Assembly: GCA_025642065.1 (NCBI GenBank)
Contig: JAODUP010000522.1
Span: forward strand, 281,048-345,047
Length of the DNA: 64,000 nt
Origin: Paralvinella palmiformis
Lineage: Eukaryota > Annelida > Polychaeta > Terebellida > Alvinellidae
Direction of reading: 5' to 3'
Part shown: piece after piece, positions 1-11,329 of the stretch
Position numbering within the stretch: position 1 is the stretch's first letter
How the letters are laid out: the number at the start of each line of letters is the position of its first letter
Program-made: the position numbers and the translations under genes
Notes under the pieces: generated by a model
The model's input: only the letters and a program-made list of their open reading frames with translations
Told to the model about the DNA's origin: nothing
Database searches by the model: none

Positions 1-311
1 TTAATATTAACTAAGCGTGCATCTGAGTAGAAACAGAAGTTCCGAAAATATCTTTCACACATAACCTTTTACTATTTTATAGATAACTGAATTTAGCCAG
101 TATCTGTCAACTTCTACCAGAGTACAAGAGTTTTAGCTTGTCGTCAAACCTTAGATCAACCTCCCATGACATTAACATTGTTATACAAGTAAATCATATC
201 AATTAACTAACATTTCCTTGGTCAATTTAAATGGTTTCACCGTATGCTACCTGCTTAGAACACTGGTATTTTTAATTTTATCTGTGTGTGTATGTATTTG
301 TGTTTGTAAGC
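1..311. other. A+T-rich sequence without a recognised feature
   Basis: No coding similarity or RNA gene is visible. A short GT-rich run at about 282-320 leads directly into repeat A, as also happens at the other heads of this repeat. Confidence 0.5.
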
Positions 312-1419
312 GTGTGTTTTAGGGTACATATAAAGAGGCAACAGGCACAGAACATCAATATATCTAAACATCCATTTAGACCTACCTCCATAAATCTAAA
401 TACAAATACAACTATACATACATTAATCTTCCATACCTCCACATATTGATAAATGTGTGCGTATGCCTAAGCATGTGTCTGGTCTACTCATCAGCCTGTG
501 GGAATCAGCTAATTCGCTTTTCGTACGCTTCAAATATGTCACGCCAACAGGAAAGCGGCTACATGCAGGCTACGTACAAAAAGCGGAAGCGCGTAACAAA
601 CATACCATTTGATACCACAGCACGCAACAAACAACACGTGCGTGTGATTCAATGGTTACTTGCTACATACATATCAAACTATTTTGACACCACCGTTTAC
701 ATTCAACAGTAATTTTCTGTGGTCCAAAAGAAACCTGTATATAAAGCATTTCGACACCCCAGATGCTGACCTCAGCTTTATTCTGGGTTCGAATAACTGA
801 ATAAATCCTACCTATATGAACCATGTATCAATACACGTCCGACTGGTCTGGCGTCGAAGTTCTTCTCTAACCTAAGTGAAAATTCAAGCTCTATATATAG
901 CCTCAGCGTGTTAACAAACATTACAGTTTGTTCATAACAAAGAGAATGTACACTAACTCAGTATGGACTCACTGAAGCGATTTAACTAAAATATAAACAA
1001 AGTAGCAATACTGCACAATGGATTATTACTGGACTAGAACGAAATATCGTCTCAAACCTCAGTAAATACTATGATTTACTCGAACCTAACAGCTAACCCT
1101 CATACGTTTCCGTTCACCACTAAGTGAACGTTCATTCACGCTTAATTTAGCGTCCCTAAGTATATGCAGTTAGGTGTGGTGGGATCTAAATTAAAGCGCC
1201 TATCCACTTGATCTATTTGACCCATGGTCCAGAACAGTGGATTTCAGACAGATCTCCGATACTGCGAATGACACGTCGGGATTATAATAGCTATACATTT
1301 AACAAATTTCCTATATCAGTGTAATCTAATTACTCATAATATGGGAAAAAACTCTGTCCGCAGCTTAATACCCATGGAGATGCCTGCCGGAGTAACAAAC
1401 GACTCCAGGAGTATAAATC
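312..1419 (+). repeat. Repeat A, copy 1 (truncated unit)
   Basis: This is one of six copies in the window of a 1.3-kb interspersed repeat. Its head is a GT-rich run, then TTTTAG and GGGTACATA (from 322). It can be followed base by base against 24944-26042 and stops at GTATAAATC (1419), where the full unit would continue for about 200 bp. It carries a TATATAAAG box-like stretch near 740, an AATAAA near 802, and a perfect 7-bp inverted repeat (AACAAAC 913-919, GTTTGTT 926-932). A small open frame lies at 446-712. I do not recognise the family. It could be a non-autonomous LTR-like or DNA element, or a dispersed satellite. Confidence 0.8.
446..712 (+). other. Small open frame inside repeat A copy 1
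   Basis: The frame encodes 88 residues. The first 70 match frames in the other copies (26372, 46730 and 52112), and the last 18 are read-through because the usual stop after QW is changed. The frame has a basic KKRK stretch and no recognised domain. Nothing shows that it is expressed, and in several copies it is shifted or cut, so it may simply be an accidental open frame in a young repeat. Confidence 0.25.
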
Positions 1420-2980
1420 AGTACGAATGTGTGTTTGAATTTAGAACCTCAGAATTACCTTTTCCAAATATGCAACTGTTATCACAGAAAGAACAGAAAT
1501 AAATGTTCTTCTGTAATATTACTGGTGACTTATTCTATTTTTATCCGATTTCGCTTCAACGTTAAATGTGGTACCGTCTCAACAGTATCTTGTTTCATGG
1601 GAGTAATATTGTTTATAGACTTATCATACACCTATGCGTAGTTATATGATATACGTGTTCTTCCTGTTTTATCAACAACCTTCTAGATTTAACTATATTC
1701 TGCCCCATCTTCAAGCATGTCTTCTATAGTTATGTTATTAAGATATAAGGACTAGCTACGAAAAGCAGGAAATAACACAGTCAATGGAACACCCATAGTC
1801 ACTCTTCGGCGCCAAACTGACACAGTGTTTTTTAACTTTCCATTGACAATCTATCGTCGGGATACATATCAAATTATAAGTGTTTATTTGTGTAATGTTT
1901 GAAATGTTATAGACATTTCTAGGCACAAATGTGGCTGAGTACACGATGACTGTGTGATTGAAGCAACATATCTATCACCAATGAGAAATATGGAATAATA
2001 TCAATAATTTTGAATATTGTATGTTTAATATCATTCAATAATCTTTTCGAAACAGTCATTCAAAGACAACTGAAATACTCTTGTAAAATAGACATATTCT
2101 TTTGTTTATCTTTTCAATTTAATTTTAAATGAATTTTCTTGAATTTTTTTAATTTATTTTAAAATAACTGAACACTAAATACAAAATAAAAGAACACATG
2201 CATATCTAATAGGTAGATCTAAAGGTTGATAACGAACAGAAAGTGAGAGGGCGGAACGACCTTACAACCGTAATGAAGGTTAACACTGAAATACACAACA
2301 TATGTATAATAGGAATACTGTCCTAACCAATATATTTGAGCATTAATATAAATTGCTAATAGCTTCTCTAATCAATACAACATTATTTCGTAAGATGGAG
2401 GGTCAATATCCGGTAAGGAATTGCAAATCATTAAAATGTCTATATGGGAATGTTTTATTTCTCTACATAATAACAGTCATTTCCACTTGCTTTGGTGATA
2501 ATTCCCCGCACACCTATACAGGTATCGTTTATATATTGTCATATGGTATATGTAAACCTATTCCAACAATAATTATATACACAGTCTTGGAAATACAAAG
2601 GTAACATCAGGTGTTTCTTACGGAAGTTTAATTAGCAAATACAAAGTTGTTTTTCAATGTTGAGTAATATATATAGTGAATAAATTACAAACGTTACCAG
2701 TTTATTAGTTCCCTTCCATGTTGAAGTTGGTTCACCTTAAAACTAAAGAGAACAAAATTGTTTTATGAGTATAATGCACCAAGTCAGATCATCGTAATAT
2801 ATGTTAATATTAACAGTAAATTAAAGAGTTTTACTCATTTCAAATAACAAATAATAGTTCCGCCACAAATAATACCGATTGGTACTTCGTGTGGGCATCA
2901 TTGCCGCTGTACAGAGCTCATACACGACGTTTTCTGGTATGAGGTTTTATTGCGCGATGACAACCTAATAGCTTTAGTTG
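1420..2980. other. A+T-rich region, no gene recognised
   Basis: Only short isolated open frames (for example 2353-2604 on the plus strand) are present. They show no family motif and the composition matches the non-coding surroundings. Confidence 0.5.
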
Positions 2981-2989
2981 CTACCATTT

Positions 2990-3725
2990 GTAAGTTTGTC
3001 ATGTAACAAGATAATCCTTCAAGGTGGCCGCCATTTCCTCAGCAATGTTATCAATTTCGTTTATATCCGGAGACATAGCTAGATAATCCAAGTACTTGAC
3101 TTCTTCATTTCTTAAAATGTTCTGATTAACCACGCTCTATAGGAGATTGCATTATCATCTTTATACATAATGCGCTTAAAGCAAATGGTGTTGTAGGTTT
3201 TCTTGTAGAATCGGCGACTACCGGTGATGATCAACATTTCCCGGCACGAAATAGAAAGGATGTTTACAATTGAAGTGGCATGAAACCCAGATGGTTACTT
3301 TATCACCTGCGTGGGCTCTAGGCACCATACTTGTTCATTTTGTCTCTTAATTAAGAATATGCTCTCACCACGTGTATTTAGCGATCCTCCAGGCATTCTT
3401 AACCCAAATATGATGCAGTTGGTTATGCCACGGCATAACACATAGGTTCCTTATTGGTCTTCTCCCAATGTGTTATATTTACGTCAGTCTCAAATTCACG
3501 TCTTTTGGGGATACTAGAATATATATGTATCGTAACTACTTAACGTTCAGAGCATTCCACAATCTCGTTTGATCATTCCCATATAACTGCATCTTTTATC
3601 TATGGCATTATTACAAAATATACCGGCTTAAGTCGAGATGAAGGTACACCAGTCTTTGGATACTGCATTATAGTTTTTGACATTCCGCCTTGGTTCATTG
3701 AGTTATGGGTCTCTCCTGGTGTGTG
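2990..3725 (-). pseudogene. Tc1/mariner-type transposase fossil
   Basis: Read on the minus strand, fragments in changing frames recall a Tc1-like DDE transposase. Near 3690 there is a paired-type N-terminal piece (MSKTIMQYPKTGVPSSR). Near 3290 there is KVTIWVSCH, as before the second catalytic block. At about 3030-3170 there is DDNAISYRAWLIRTF followed by VKYLDYLAMSPDINEID, which corresponds to the family's QDNARPH ... LDWPA.SPDLNPIEH block. Stops and frameshifts interrupt it throughout. Tc1 transposases are usually about 340 residues, so this is shortened as well as broken. Terminal inverted repeats were not located. Confidence 0.7.
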
Positions 3726-3884
3726 ATAACTTTGCACCAATATATATCCATATCTTCGCACATTTGATTATCGAAAAGTCGTAACATCATCTGCTTTATT
3801 TACATACAACATTTAAATATGTTTCAACTGATCAGTCAGATAAAACAAAAACAAAATCCATATTTATTTCGAAGTATGTATCTG

Positions 3885-4110
3885 ACTAGATATTAACGGT
3901 TAGATACCATGGCCTAATGGGTTAGTCCGTTGCAATCATTATCTATGGTCATGTTTTACGGGAGGGCGGAGGTTCGAATCCTGGCAGTGGTACTATAATT
4001 GAAAGAGATTGTCTTCCAACGAGACAACTGACAAGTTTTCTCCGTCGAATATGCCATCTATTATAACTAATGTGGAAAGTCAAGTATATGAATAAAGCAT
4101 CAGATAATTA
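3885..4110 (+). repeat. tRNA-derived SINE
   Basis: A tRNA-like head begins near 3899 with a box-A-like TGGCCTAATGGG (3909-3920) and a canonical box B, GGTTCGAATCC (3971-3981), followed by a SINE body. The spacing between the boxes is too long and the acceptor halves pair poorly, so this is a tRNA-derived SINE rather than a tRNA gene. The 3' end is uncertain. Confidence 0.6.
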
Positions 4111-4625
4111 TCTAGAAAACGTATGTTAATAGCAAAATAATTATTAAGATATACTACTTTGAGAAACGTTTATTAATTACTATTTGAAATAATTGTATAT
4201 TGAATTGGTTATTAAGCAATTATTATATTTTCTTTTCATCACAAAAACAATATATATCATTTATGTTGTGCTTATTGCAATTGATTTTTTGTTGCGTAAC
4301 ATAACTGCATGATAATCATATGGTACGTTCCATATACAAACTGACTACGTTAGCTGCTCTAATGTCAGGACTATCAAATTTTACCATAACTGTACTAATT
4401 CCATGCAGGAAACACATATAATTCTACCTTTACGTGCCGATATTTCAGTGTAACAAGGAGAAGTACGCCCTGATCATGACAAGGTATGATATATTATATT
4501 TATATCATATACATAAATTAACAATTGATGCATGAATAGACTTGATTAATTTGTTTCAGATTATCTCCATCATATGAATTAATCCTACTTTCTTTGAAGC
4601 TACAATTTCCTATAAAATATAAAAA
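4111..4625. other. A+T-rich region, no gene recognised
   Basis: No protein similarity, RNA gene or repeat was recognised here. Confidence 0.5.
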
Positions 4626-4770
4626 TAACGCACACACGTCCGCACGCACCCATCCACACATAAACACGATCACACACATACATTCACACACGAACAGACA
4701 CAGTTTGCATTGTTGAAATATAATTATAACTGATCAGCCATCTGCTTTTGAAGGATTTTCGAGAATGTAA
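4626..4770 (+). repeat. Repeat E, copy 1 (CA tract plus unique arm)
   Basis: A CA-rich tract is followed by a conserved arm (about 4705-4765) containing TTGAAATATAATTATAACTG. The same order, CA-rich tract then arm, recurs at 59085-59225 with modest divergence. The family is not recognised. Confidence 0.5.
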
Positions 4771-5384
4771 GTAAGACGCACACGTGGCGTTAATTTTGCC
4801 TGTGCCCCTTTATGCATCTTTGCAATCGACATTTGTACTGCGTTTGAGGTTTGTCTCGATAAGCAATGTCTTTTTACTTGCTTGACCGCGGCGAACATTG
4901 TTACATGTATTGCATATTATCTCTTCTGTAAGAAATGTACGAGTTTCAGTAACAAGTTCCTCAGTTCTGCAAACATGTACAACATTATCTGTATCCACAT
5001 TATCCAAACCTTGTACATTCCTTCCAGCTCATTCGTAAGTCCACTGATCAGTAGGCAAATAATGTTCCTGTTAATGGTCTTAAGACTAGCTGTATAATAT
5101 CCTTAATCCCTGTTAGGTCGGCTTTTTGGATGCCTAATCCACTACCTGCAATACATCGGGAGTGAGGTGCTGCTACTTATGACAGCTTGATGAATAGGCA
5201 TAACCTTCACTTAAAGTCACATGTGGGGACTTGCTGAAAGTTTACAGACAGAAGAAGCTTCCAGACACATGGAACCCCAGGCACTTAATTAAAGATGGAA
5301 TTTCTAGTGACTGAACAGCATAGAGCACATATCATTTATTTGTATTCATGCATACAATACATTATACATATTCATATAGTTCTA

Positions 5385-5385
<1 letters not shown>
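4771..5385. other. Region without a recognised gene
   Basis: A 65-residue minus-strand frame (4810-5007) with a CNTC motif is present, but it has no recognisable domain and no coding neighbours, so it is not called as a gene. Confidence 0.4.

Positions 5386-5445
<60 letters not shown>
5386..5445. repeat. (TA)n microsatellite
   Basis: This is an uninterrupted TA dinucleotide tract of about 60 bp. Confidence 0.95.
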
Positions 5446-5448
<3 letters not shown>

Positions 5449-6061
5449 TATAACTACATATAAAATATAATTTACTTTGTTTGGCTTCAGGGACGAATTC
5501 ATCTTTATTGTGACACTCATAGCCTGTAGGAATATTAAAACTATGATGTGATTAATTAAGAAATTTGCTAACAAGTTACATCCAAAATATGTATTGTGAT
5601 TGCAATTACAATTGTAAAATAACGCCTTTATCAGTTTTAAGTTGTTCACATATTTGTTTGGATTTCACTCAGCGAAGTGGGAGCCATTGTCCGACAAAGA
5701 GCTAATTACACCATTTCCAATCAGCAAATACCTTTACTCAAATTGAGTTGAAATCACATGATACTTACATAACAATGCACACAGGACTGCCCACTATCCA
5801 AGACACGGTCAGAACAAAACATCAAACACACCTTCGGAGATATAACTGGGGAAGAGCTATAATTGGTCAACAGTAATTAGCGCCCAATCATGCTAATAAA
5901 TCCTCAATCAAATTATCGACCCTGACACTATGGCGTTTGGCTGCGTAGGCAGTTGGTGGCTCTAGACAGTCAGTTTGAATGATGTTTTCAAAGGGACTTT
6001 GGAAAGTTGGCGTTTAATAGCAGATTGCGCTAACAGACAGATGACGTTAACAAAAGGTTTT

Positions 6062-6088
6062 ACTCTCTCTCTCTCTCTCTCTCTCTTT

Positions 6089-6163
<75 letters not shown>
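6062..6163. repeat. Compound (TC)n(TA)n microsatellite
   Basis: A TC tract of about 26 bp passes into a TA tract of more than 70 bp with one interruption. It produces artificial Tyr-Ile and Arg-Glu frames. Confidence 0.95.
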
Positions 6164-6394
6164 TCACCAGACTCTGCAGACACAGCTCAGCCAGTGTAGT
6201 TATGAATTAATCTATTGGGGAATATCAGCAGTATTTATTCACAGAATATGCTAAAGTACTCTAATTTTCCACGCAAACAAAAACAGTCGAAAGCGAAATG
6301 TTTTTCATAAATGTATATTCTTGTGTTAACACTGCAACTCCACTGACCAGTTTGTATAAAGATACCTTTTCGACTAGACAATTAGATGTAGAAG

Positions 6395-7357
6395 TATGTA
6401 GTAATTAATTAGGCGTATTGAAACTAATCTGCTATGAGCCGCCATCTAGTCATACTGCCTTATAATAAGAGATGGGGAAATTCGTTAGTTACGATTTTGG
6501 CGAAAACGGTAGCAATAATACAGATTAGGGCAATGTCTAACTCACCATTACATATATTTTTCTAGCCAATGTATGGCCCCGTTCTGAGCAGGGCCAATAC
6601 GCTACCCATGCACGTTTGGCGAGGTTGCACTTCGAATTTCCAGAACGACTTGGCAGCTTTTGATTTCAAGTAATTCTGTTAGGAATCAATTGGCACACTT
6701 TCGGCACCGATACGTTATCATTAAAAATTGATCAATTTTCCTATTCTAAAACTGTGTTGACATGCAGTAATGATAAAATAAACTTCCGTTAGATATACGC
6801 ATGCGCACGCTGAAATTCACTAACACTAGCGCATGCGCATGATGACGGCGTTGATTTGATTGCGCAATCCTAAATTAATACACCCTCCGACAAAATATTT
6901 AGAGCGCGTTTGTACCACCTCGTGTTAATTGATCTCCATAATATAGGCTTATATTGTTAAGTTGTGCTTAAAATTTGCGCGACGGTGTATTCGTAGCTTG
7001 TATTTTCAGTGTCACGTGATCAAATGACAGGCTGCCAAGATGGCGAACTGTTGAGTTATTGCCTATTAAATTCGCGTTTATTAGTGTTATGATGAGCGAT
7101 CTCGTGTACCAAAATGTCCGGCTTAATCAATGAATGTGAGTGTTATTCAAAGAACATCACTTTTAATTTCGTCACGACCTGTGAAACCTCGCTAATTTAG
7201 CATAGGTAGCGGTCAAGCTCTCCTGGTGCACCAGAGAGCGGTATTCAAGCTAATATTGTATTTGACTTTCAGGTTTAATCTGCACAATGTTTTGGAGTAA
7301 GTGGCAAACAACACCATTGCCATTTGGTGTTAATTAAGCCGACAACCAAATACAGTC

Positions 7358-7360
<3 letters not shown>
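6395..7360 (+). repeat. Repeat H, long copy
   Basis: The left part (6400-6530) matches 8045-8165 and the right part (7270-7360) matches 8240-8350, both around the shared words CTATGA.CCGCCATC and AATCT.CACA. The middle (about 6540-7265) has no counterpart in the 8-kb copy. Either the short copy is an internal-deletion derivative or the long copy contains an insertion. The family is not recognised. Confidence 0.5.
6797..7141 (+). promoter_or_regulatory. Candidate CpG-rich promoter with a possible first exon
   Basis: In an otherwise A+T-rich region, two NRF-1-like sites (CGCATGCGCA at 6798-6807 and GCGCATGCGCAT at 6829-6840), a CACGTG E-box (7013-7018) and a YY1-like CCAAGATGGCG (7035-7045) lie within 250 bp. 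An ATG at 7114 with A at -3 is followed 22 bases later by GTGAGT (7136-7141), a good splice-donor hexamer. This arrangement resembles housekeeping promoters, but no downstream exon was identified and the segment sits inside a repeat-like unit, so it is only a candidate. Confidence 0.25.

Positions 7361-7411
<51 letters not shown>
7360..7411. repeat. (TA)n microsatellite
   Basis: This is a pure TA tract at the right edge of the long repeat H copy. Confidence 0.95.
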
Positions 7412-7413
<2 letters not shown>

Positions 7414-8044
7414 CGTAAAATATCATTTCGAACAGTCACTAGACCTTGCCAACTAATTTTTGCGGCCTTTTACACTTCGGATCACCGCCGGGTAAAGCCC
7501 AAAGCAGCGGAGGCACAATTTCATGATTTTCAATTTAGGCCGGATTCTTATAATGAACATCTCGGTTTGAACAACCATCTACTGCGCAATATACGTCAAA
7601 TTCAGAGAGGGAAATACTTCTAGTGATAGATTAGTTTCTTGTTGTTCAGCATATTCCATTATTAAATGCTGTTATTGTCAACAGAGTAACAAAATGAGAG
7701 TAAATATTTCTTTAATGAAGTCCGCTAGTATAGGTTATCGCTTGAACATTGAAAAGGTATTGCTCTTTCAATCAATAGTTTTGTTTAAGACAATGTGTCT
7801 CCGATCGAATAAATTAGTCTTCTTTGAATAGAAATATACTATTTATCACCTTACCTTTAATGTTCCTTTACTGGCTGTTGAGATCGTGGAGTACTATCAC
7901 CAGCAATGATTGTTAAAATATACCAATAAATCTCACGTACGCACTGAAAAGGAAGGGTGATCCCGTCTCTGCGATTAACGGGTATATGTTCTAAATCCTC
8001 CGACATATGTCACTAACTTAATTAGCAAGGTCTATTGTATGTAG

Positions 8045-8360
8045 AATTCGGTAATAATTAGTCCGTTGTTTTGAAACTGATTTGCTATGACCCGCCATCA
8101 ACTCATACTGAGTTGTAATAAGTGTAGGAGAAATTAAGTAATCAGGATTTTGGCTAAATCTAACACTGCCAAGTTTATGGACTACATTTATGCCTAACTG
8201 ACTGTTAAATATATTGTCATGTTTGTTTTTACTCTTACATTTAATCTACACATTTCATTGGAATAATTGGCAAAAATACATCATTGTCATTTGGGGCAAG
8301 TGGGCTGTCCTTCATTTATAGTTCTAATTCGCTAAACCGACAAACACGTAGAGACTAATA
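8045..8360 (+). repeat. Repeat H, short copy
   Basis: It matches the two ends of 6395-7360 but lacks the central ~720 bp containing the CpG-rich stretch. The identity is moderate, so these are old copies. Confidence 0.5.
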
Positions 8361-9870
8361 TGATTACAATGTAATAGCAAACAAATGTGATGGCAGCACG
8401 TCTCTATGGCATGATATCGTGATGTTACCATAGACCAATGCCACAACGGTGTTATGAACAGAGGATAATGGGACATTGAGGTCGAGAACCGTCCTACCAG
8501 TCTAGATAATTGATTTGTCCGAAATAAGGTTGTGCCCTAGTAACTAGTTTACAATACTTGGCATTTTATGTGGCCACAATTATAGGTATAGGCTTATTCT
8601 GAGATTTTGAAATCTCCTGTGTATGTATTTCCTTTTCCATGCATGTATCATATCTTATCACAATGTATGAAACTAACTTATAGCCTTACTGGACCTGCAA
8701 GGCTAATACAATATGTTAACACTAGACCGGCTGTGCTGACATTAGACCGAGTGAGCGCAAAAGTTACATGTGTCATACCTCCATGAAAATTAAACATTAT
8801 CAGTTGATCACTGAGTTAATTACGTGAGACTGTTTGTAATGCACCAATAAGCGTAAGAGTAATTATTTGGTTGTCAATATCCTTTTCTGATTTATCCCAT
8901 AGTTTCAACATATTGTTTTCTTTATGTGAAATACAGTGATTTAAAAATGCAAAAACCTTTCAAATATCGTAATTGTAACTGACAATGGTTCAATAAAACG
9001 GCGCGTACACGTTCGTACGTACGCGGAGTTTGTCTTCTTGTAGCATTCAATAACCTTATATGGAATCGTTATGACTATTTGGTACTATCCTTTGTCTCTT
9101 AGTAAACTCTGAAGTACCTTTGCTCAGTGAAATACTGTTATTCATACCTTGTTTATGACGTCATCACTCTCCGTTTGCATTCACTGAGTATGCGTGTATA
9201 TATACTATCGCATAATTAAATATCCAGATGGCTGCCACCTCAAAGTGATCCATGAAATACAAAACGTTATTTACGTTTCTACCCACATAACCAATTTATG
9301 TATTATTTCCACATTTTCACAAAGACGTATACCCGGAAAACATGACAGTAATTGAAATAGAAAAAAAAACATATTTTAAAACACACCATTATTCACCAGC
9401 CATAACCAAATCTGAAGCAGACTAGATCATTGGCCTTTATGTAAAGAGTAATTCCATTCTAAGCAGATCTTTTAACTAGTAATTGAAAAACCATTGCCAT
9501 GATTGAATGACAACAAAGATAACTGATATGCAAGCTAAAGACAAATTGCAATTAACATAATGAGAAGGTTATATCAAACTGTATATAAGGAGGTGTAAAA
9601 TATGATGTTTTCATATTATATTTCTATTATCAGCAAATGAATATAAATCATAACAAATCTATAACATATTTATAAATTGCCACGTTAACCGATTGTTGAA
9701 TGAATGAGAATATTACACATGTACAGTGTGTTATCAAAGTAGTAATTTCAGAGTATCATATGAAGTTCTTTCTGTACAACATATTAATTTGGCGACAGGA
9801 AAAATTGGCGATATTATTTCACTCGCCGATTAGCATTAATGTCGCGCAGTGGTATCATATACTCTGTCTG
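8361..9870. other. Region without a recognised gene
   Basis: No coding similarity was found. A small CpG-dense palindromic patch (CGTACACGTTCGTACGTACG at about 9004-9023) stands out but has no assignable role. Confidence 0.45.
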
Positions 9871-9871
9871 C

Positions 9872-9876
<5 letters not shown>

Positions 9877-9910
<34 letters not shown>

Positions 9911-10045
9911 CGTGTGCGTATGTATGTTTGTGTGTGAGATTGAGTGTTTATCTATGTTTATCCCCCCTCTTACTCTTTCTGTTTTTCTCGCTCTCTACCT
10001 CCCTCCCTCCCTCCCTCTATCTTCAATAATGATAATAAGAATAAC

Positions 10046-10075
<30 letters not shown>
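9877..10075. repeat. Microsatellite cluster: (TG)n, (CTCC)n, (AAT)n
   Basis: A TG tract (9877-9906), a pyrimidine-rich CTCC tract (about 9990-10020) and an AAT tract (about 10024-10072) follow one another. The AAT tract is the 3' end of the minus-strand LINE fragment that adjoins it. Confidence 0.9.
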
Positions 10076-10077
<2 letters not shown>

Positions 10078-10450
10078 CAACATGTTATATAGCGCTCTAT
10101 ATAAATGGATTAAAATTATCCTAAAGTGCCTTACAGATAAAAGAAGTAGTTAAACATGTACCAAGTATAGACTTTAAAACATAATTAACAATAATAACAT
10201 GGCTTTGAATATGCACTGTCAAAGAAATGCGTCTTACCATTCTTCTTGAACAAGTTGAGGGACTTAGACTGCCTAGTTATCATTGGTAAATTGTTCCACA
10301 GGGAGGCAGCTGACTTGCTGAAACAGCGATTTCCATAGGTTGCCGTACGTGTCTTTGGTACACATAGCAGGCAACCCGACTCCGATCTCCAGATATACAG
10401 GAGCTGTGCTATTGAGTGATTTGTATGTATACATGAGGAGCTTGTACAGA
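10076..10450 (-). pseudogene. LINE 3' fragment (CR1-like reverse transcriptase C-terminus)
   Basis: On the minus strand, YKSLNSTAPVYL is followed in a shifted frame by SKSAASLWNNLPMITRQSKS and SLNLFKKNGKTHFF. These are the conserved C-terminal blocks of CR1/Jockey-like reverse transcriptases. The fragment then passes into a tail with AGCGCTATATAA and ends in a trinucleotide tract (ATT on this strand), as this LINE group typically does. Everything 5' of this point is missing. Confidence 0.7.
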
Positions 10451-10454
10451 GGTA

Positions 10455-10545
10455 TGTAATGATGATGATAATGATGATGATAATGATGATGACAATACTA
10501 ATACTACTACTACTACTAATAATAATAGTAATAATAGTAATAATT
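10455..10545. repeat. Triplet microsatellites (GAT)n and (ACT)n/(AAT)n
   Basis: Imperfect trinucleotide tracts are visible directly. Confidence 0.85.
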
Positions 10546-10970
10546 ACAATATAACAAAATCCTTATTTCAGACACTCAGTCCATAGTAATACAAAGCAAG
10601 TAGCTAATTATATCTGAAAAAGGAGATTGCGTGCAACATCAGGCAGTGATCATTTGACATAAAATCACACTTATATAAGGATATAAGTTATCATCACAGC
10701 ACGAACATAATTAAAACAGAGGATATACTGATCATAGAATATAATTTGCTAGTGAGTACAATACCAAGCCAGTAAATAAAATGTGAAGTACATAATATAG
10801 TGGATTTGGCCCTTTTCAGATACGTGATAGCATCAGCTACTTCATCTACAGAAACATGGAACATCAAAATTGGTATTACACAATTTTGTTGTATCTTATC
10901 ACCAGCATGTGGTATTTATATTTAATATATTTAAAAGTAGGAACAATCGTCAAAATAAAAAATACATAAG
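10546..10970. other. A+T-rich region, no gene recognised
   Basis: Nothing beyond low-complexity A+T-rich sequence was recognised. Confidence 0.5.
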
Positions 10971-10974
10971 GCGG

Positions 10975-11250
10975 TTGGATTGAATTGATTTTGTGGTCTA
11001 ACTATCATTTTACATAAAACGAATATACTAGACAGACAGCCGATACACGCGGGAACGTGTTCACCCTCTCTACTTACACTGATACGTTTTTTTTATTATT
11101 GTTATCATATTTCACGTGTAGGCACACACACTGGAGTAAATACTCCAATGCATGAATTGATTGAATGAACACACACCCATACAAACACACACATACACAT
11201 CCACACCAACACACGAAGACACACACATACACACATACACACAACATGTA
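10975..11250 (+). repeat. Repeat G, copy 1, with CA tract
   Basis: The segment from GTGGTCTAACTA through TTTCACGTGTAGGC to the CA tract matches 60370-60545 (GGTCTAACTAACTA ... TTTCACGTACAGGC ... CA) in the same order and orientation. Divergence is high. The family is not recognised. Confidence 0.4.
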
Positions 11251-11329
11251 TACTCAGCCACCAGGACGCACAACAATGGTGAACATCTTTATAAATACAC
11301 ACATTAACAGCAGACCTAGCCCTTTCTGA

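Noticed and set aside
312..330. TTTTAGGG as a telomere-like repeat
   Set aside because: It occurs once per repeat A head and is not tandemly repeated.
3899..3995. Possible functional tRNA gene
   Set aside because: Box A and box B are present but the spacing is too long and the acceptor and T stems pair poorly; a SINE body follows.
4810..5007. 65-codon minus frame with a CNTC motif as a possible zinc-binding protein
   Set aside because: Only one Cys pair, no recognisable domain, no supporting exon and no second copy.
5362..6183. Tyr-Ile-rich minus-strand frames
   Set aside because: They are translations of the TA and TC microsatellites.
10040..10545. Clustered short repeats resembling a CRISPR array
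   Set aside because: They are trinucleotide microsatellites without unique spacers, in an animal-type genome.
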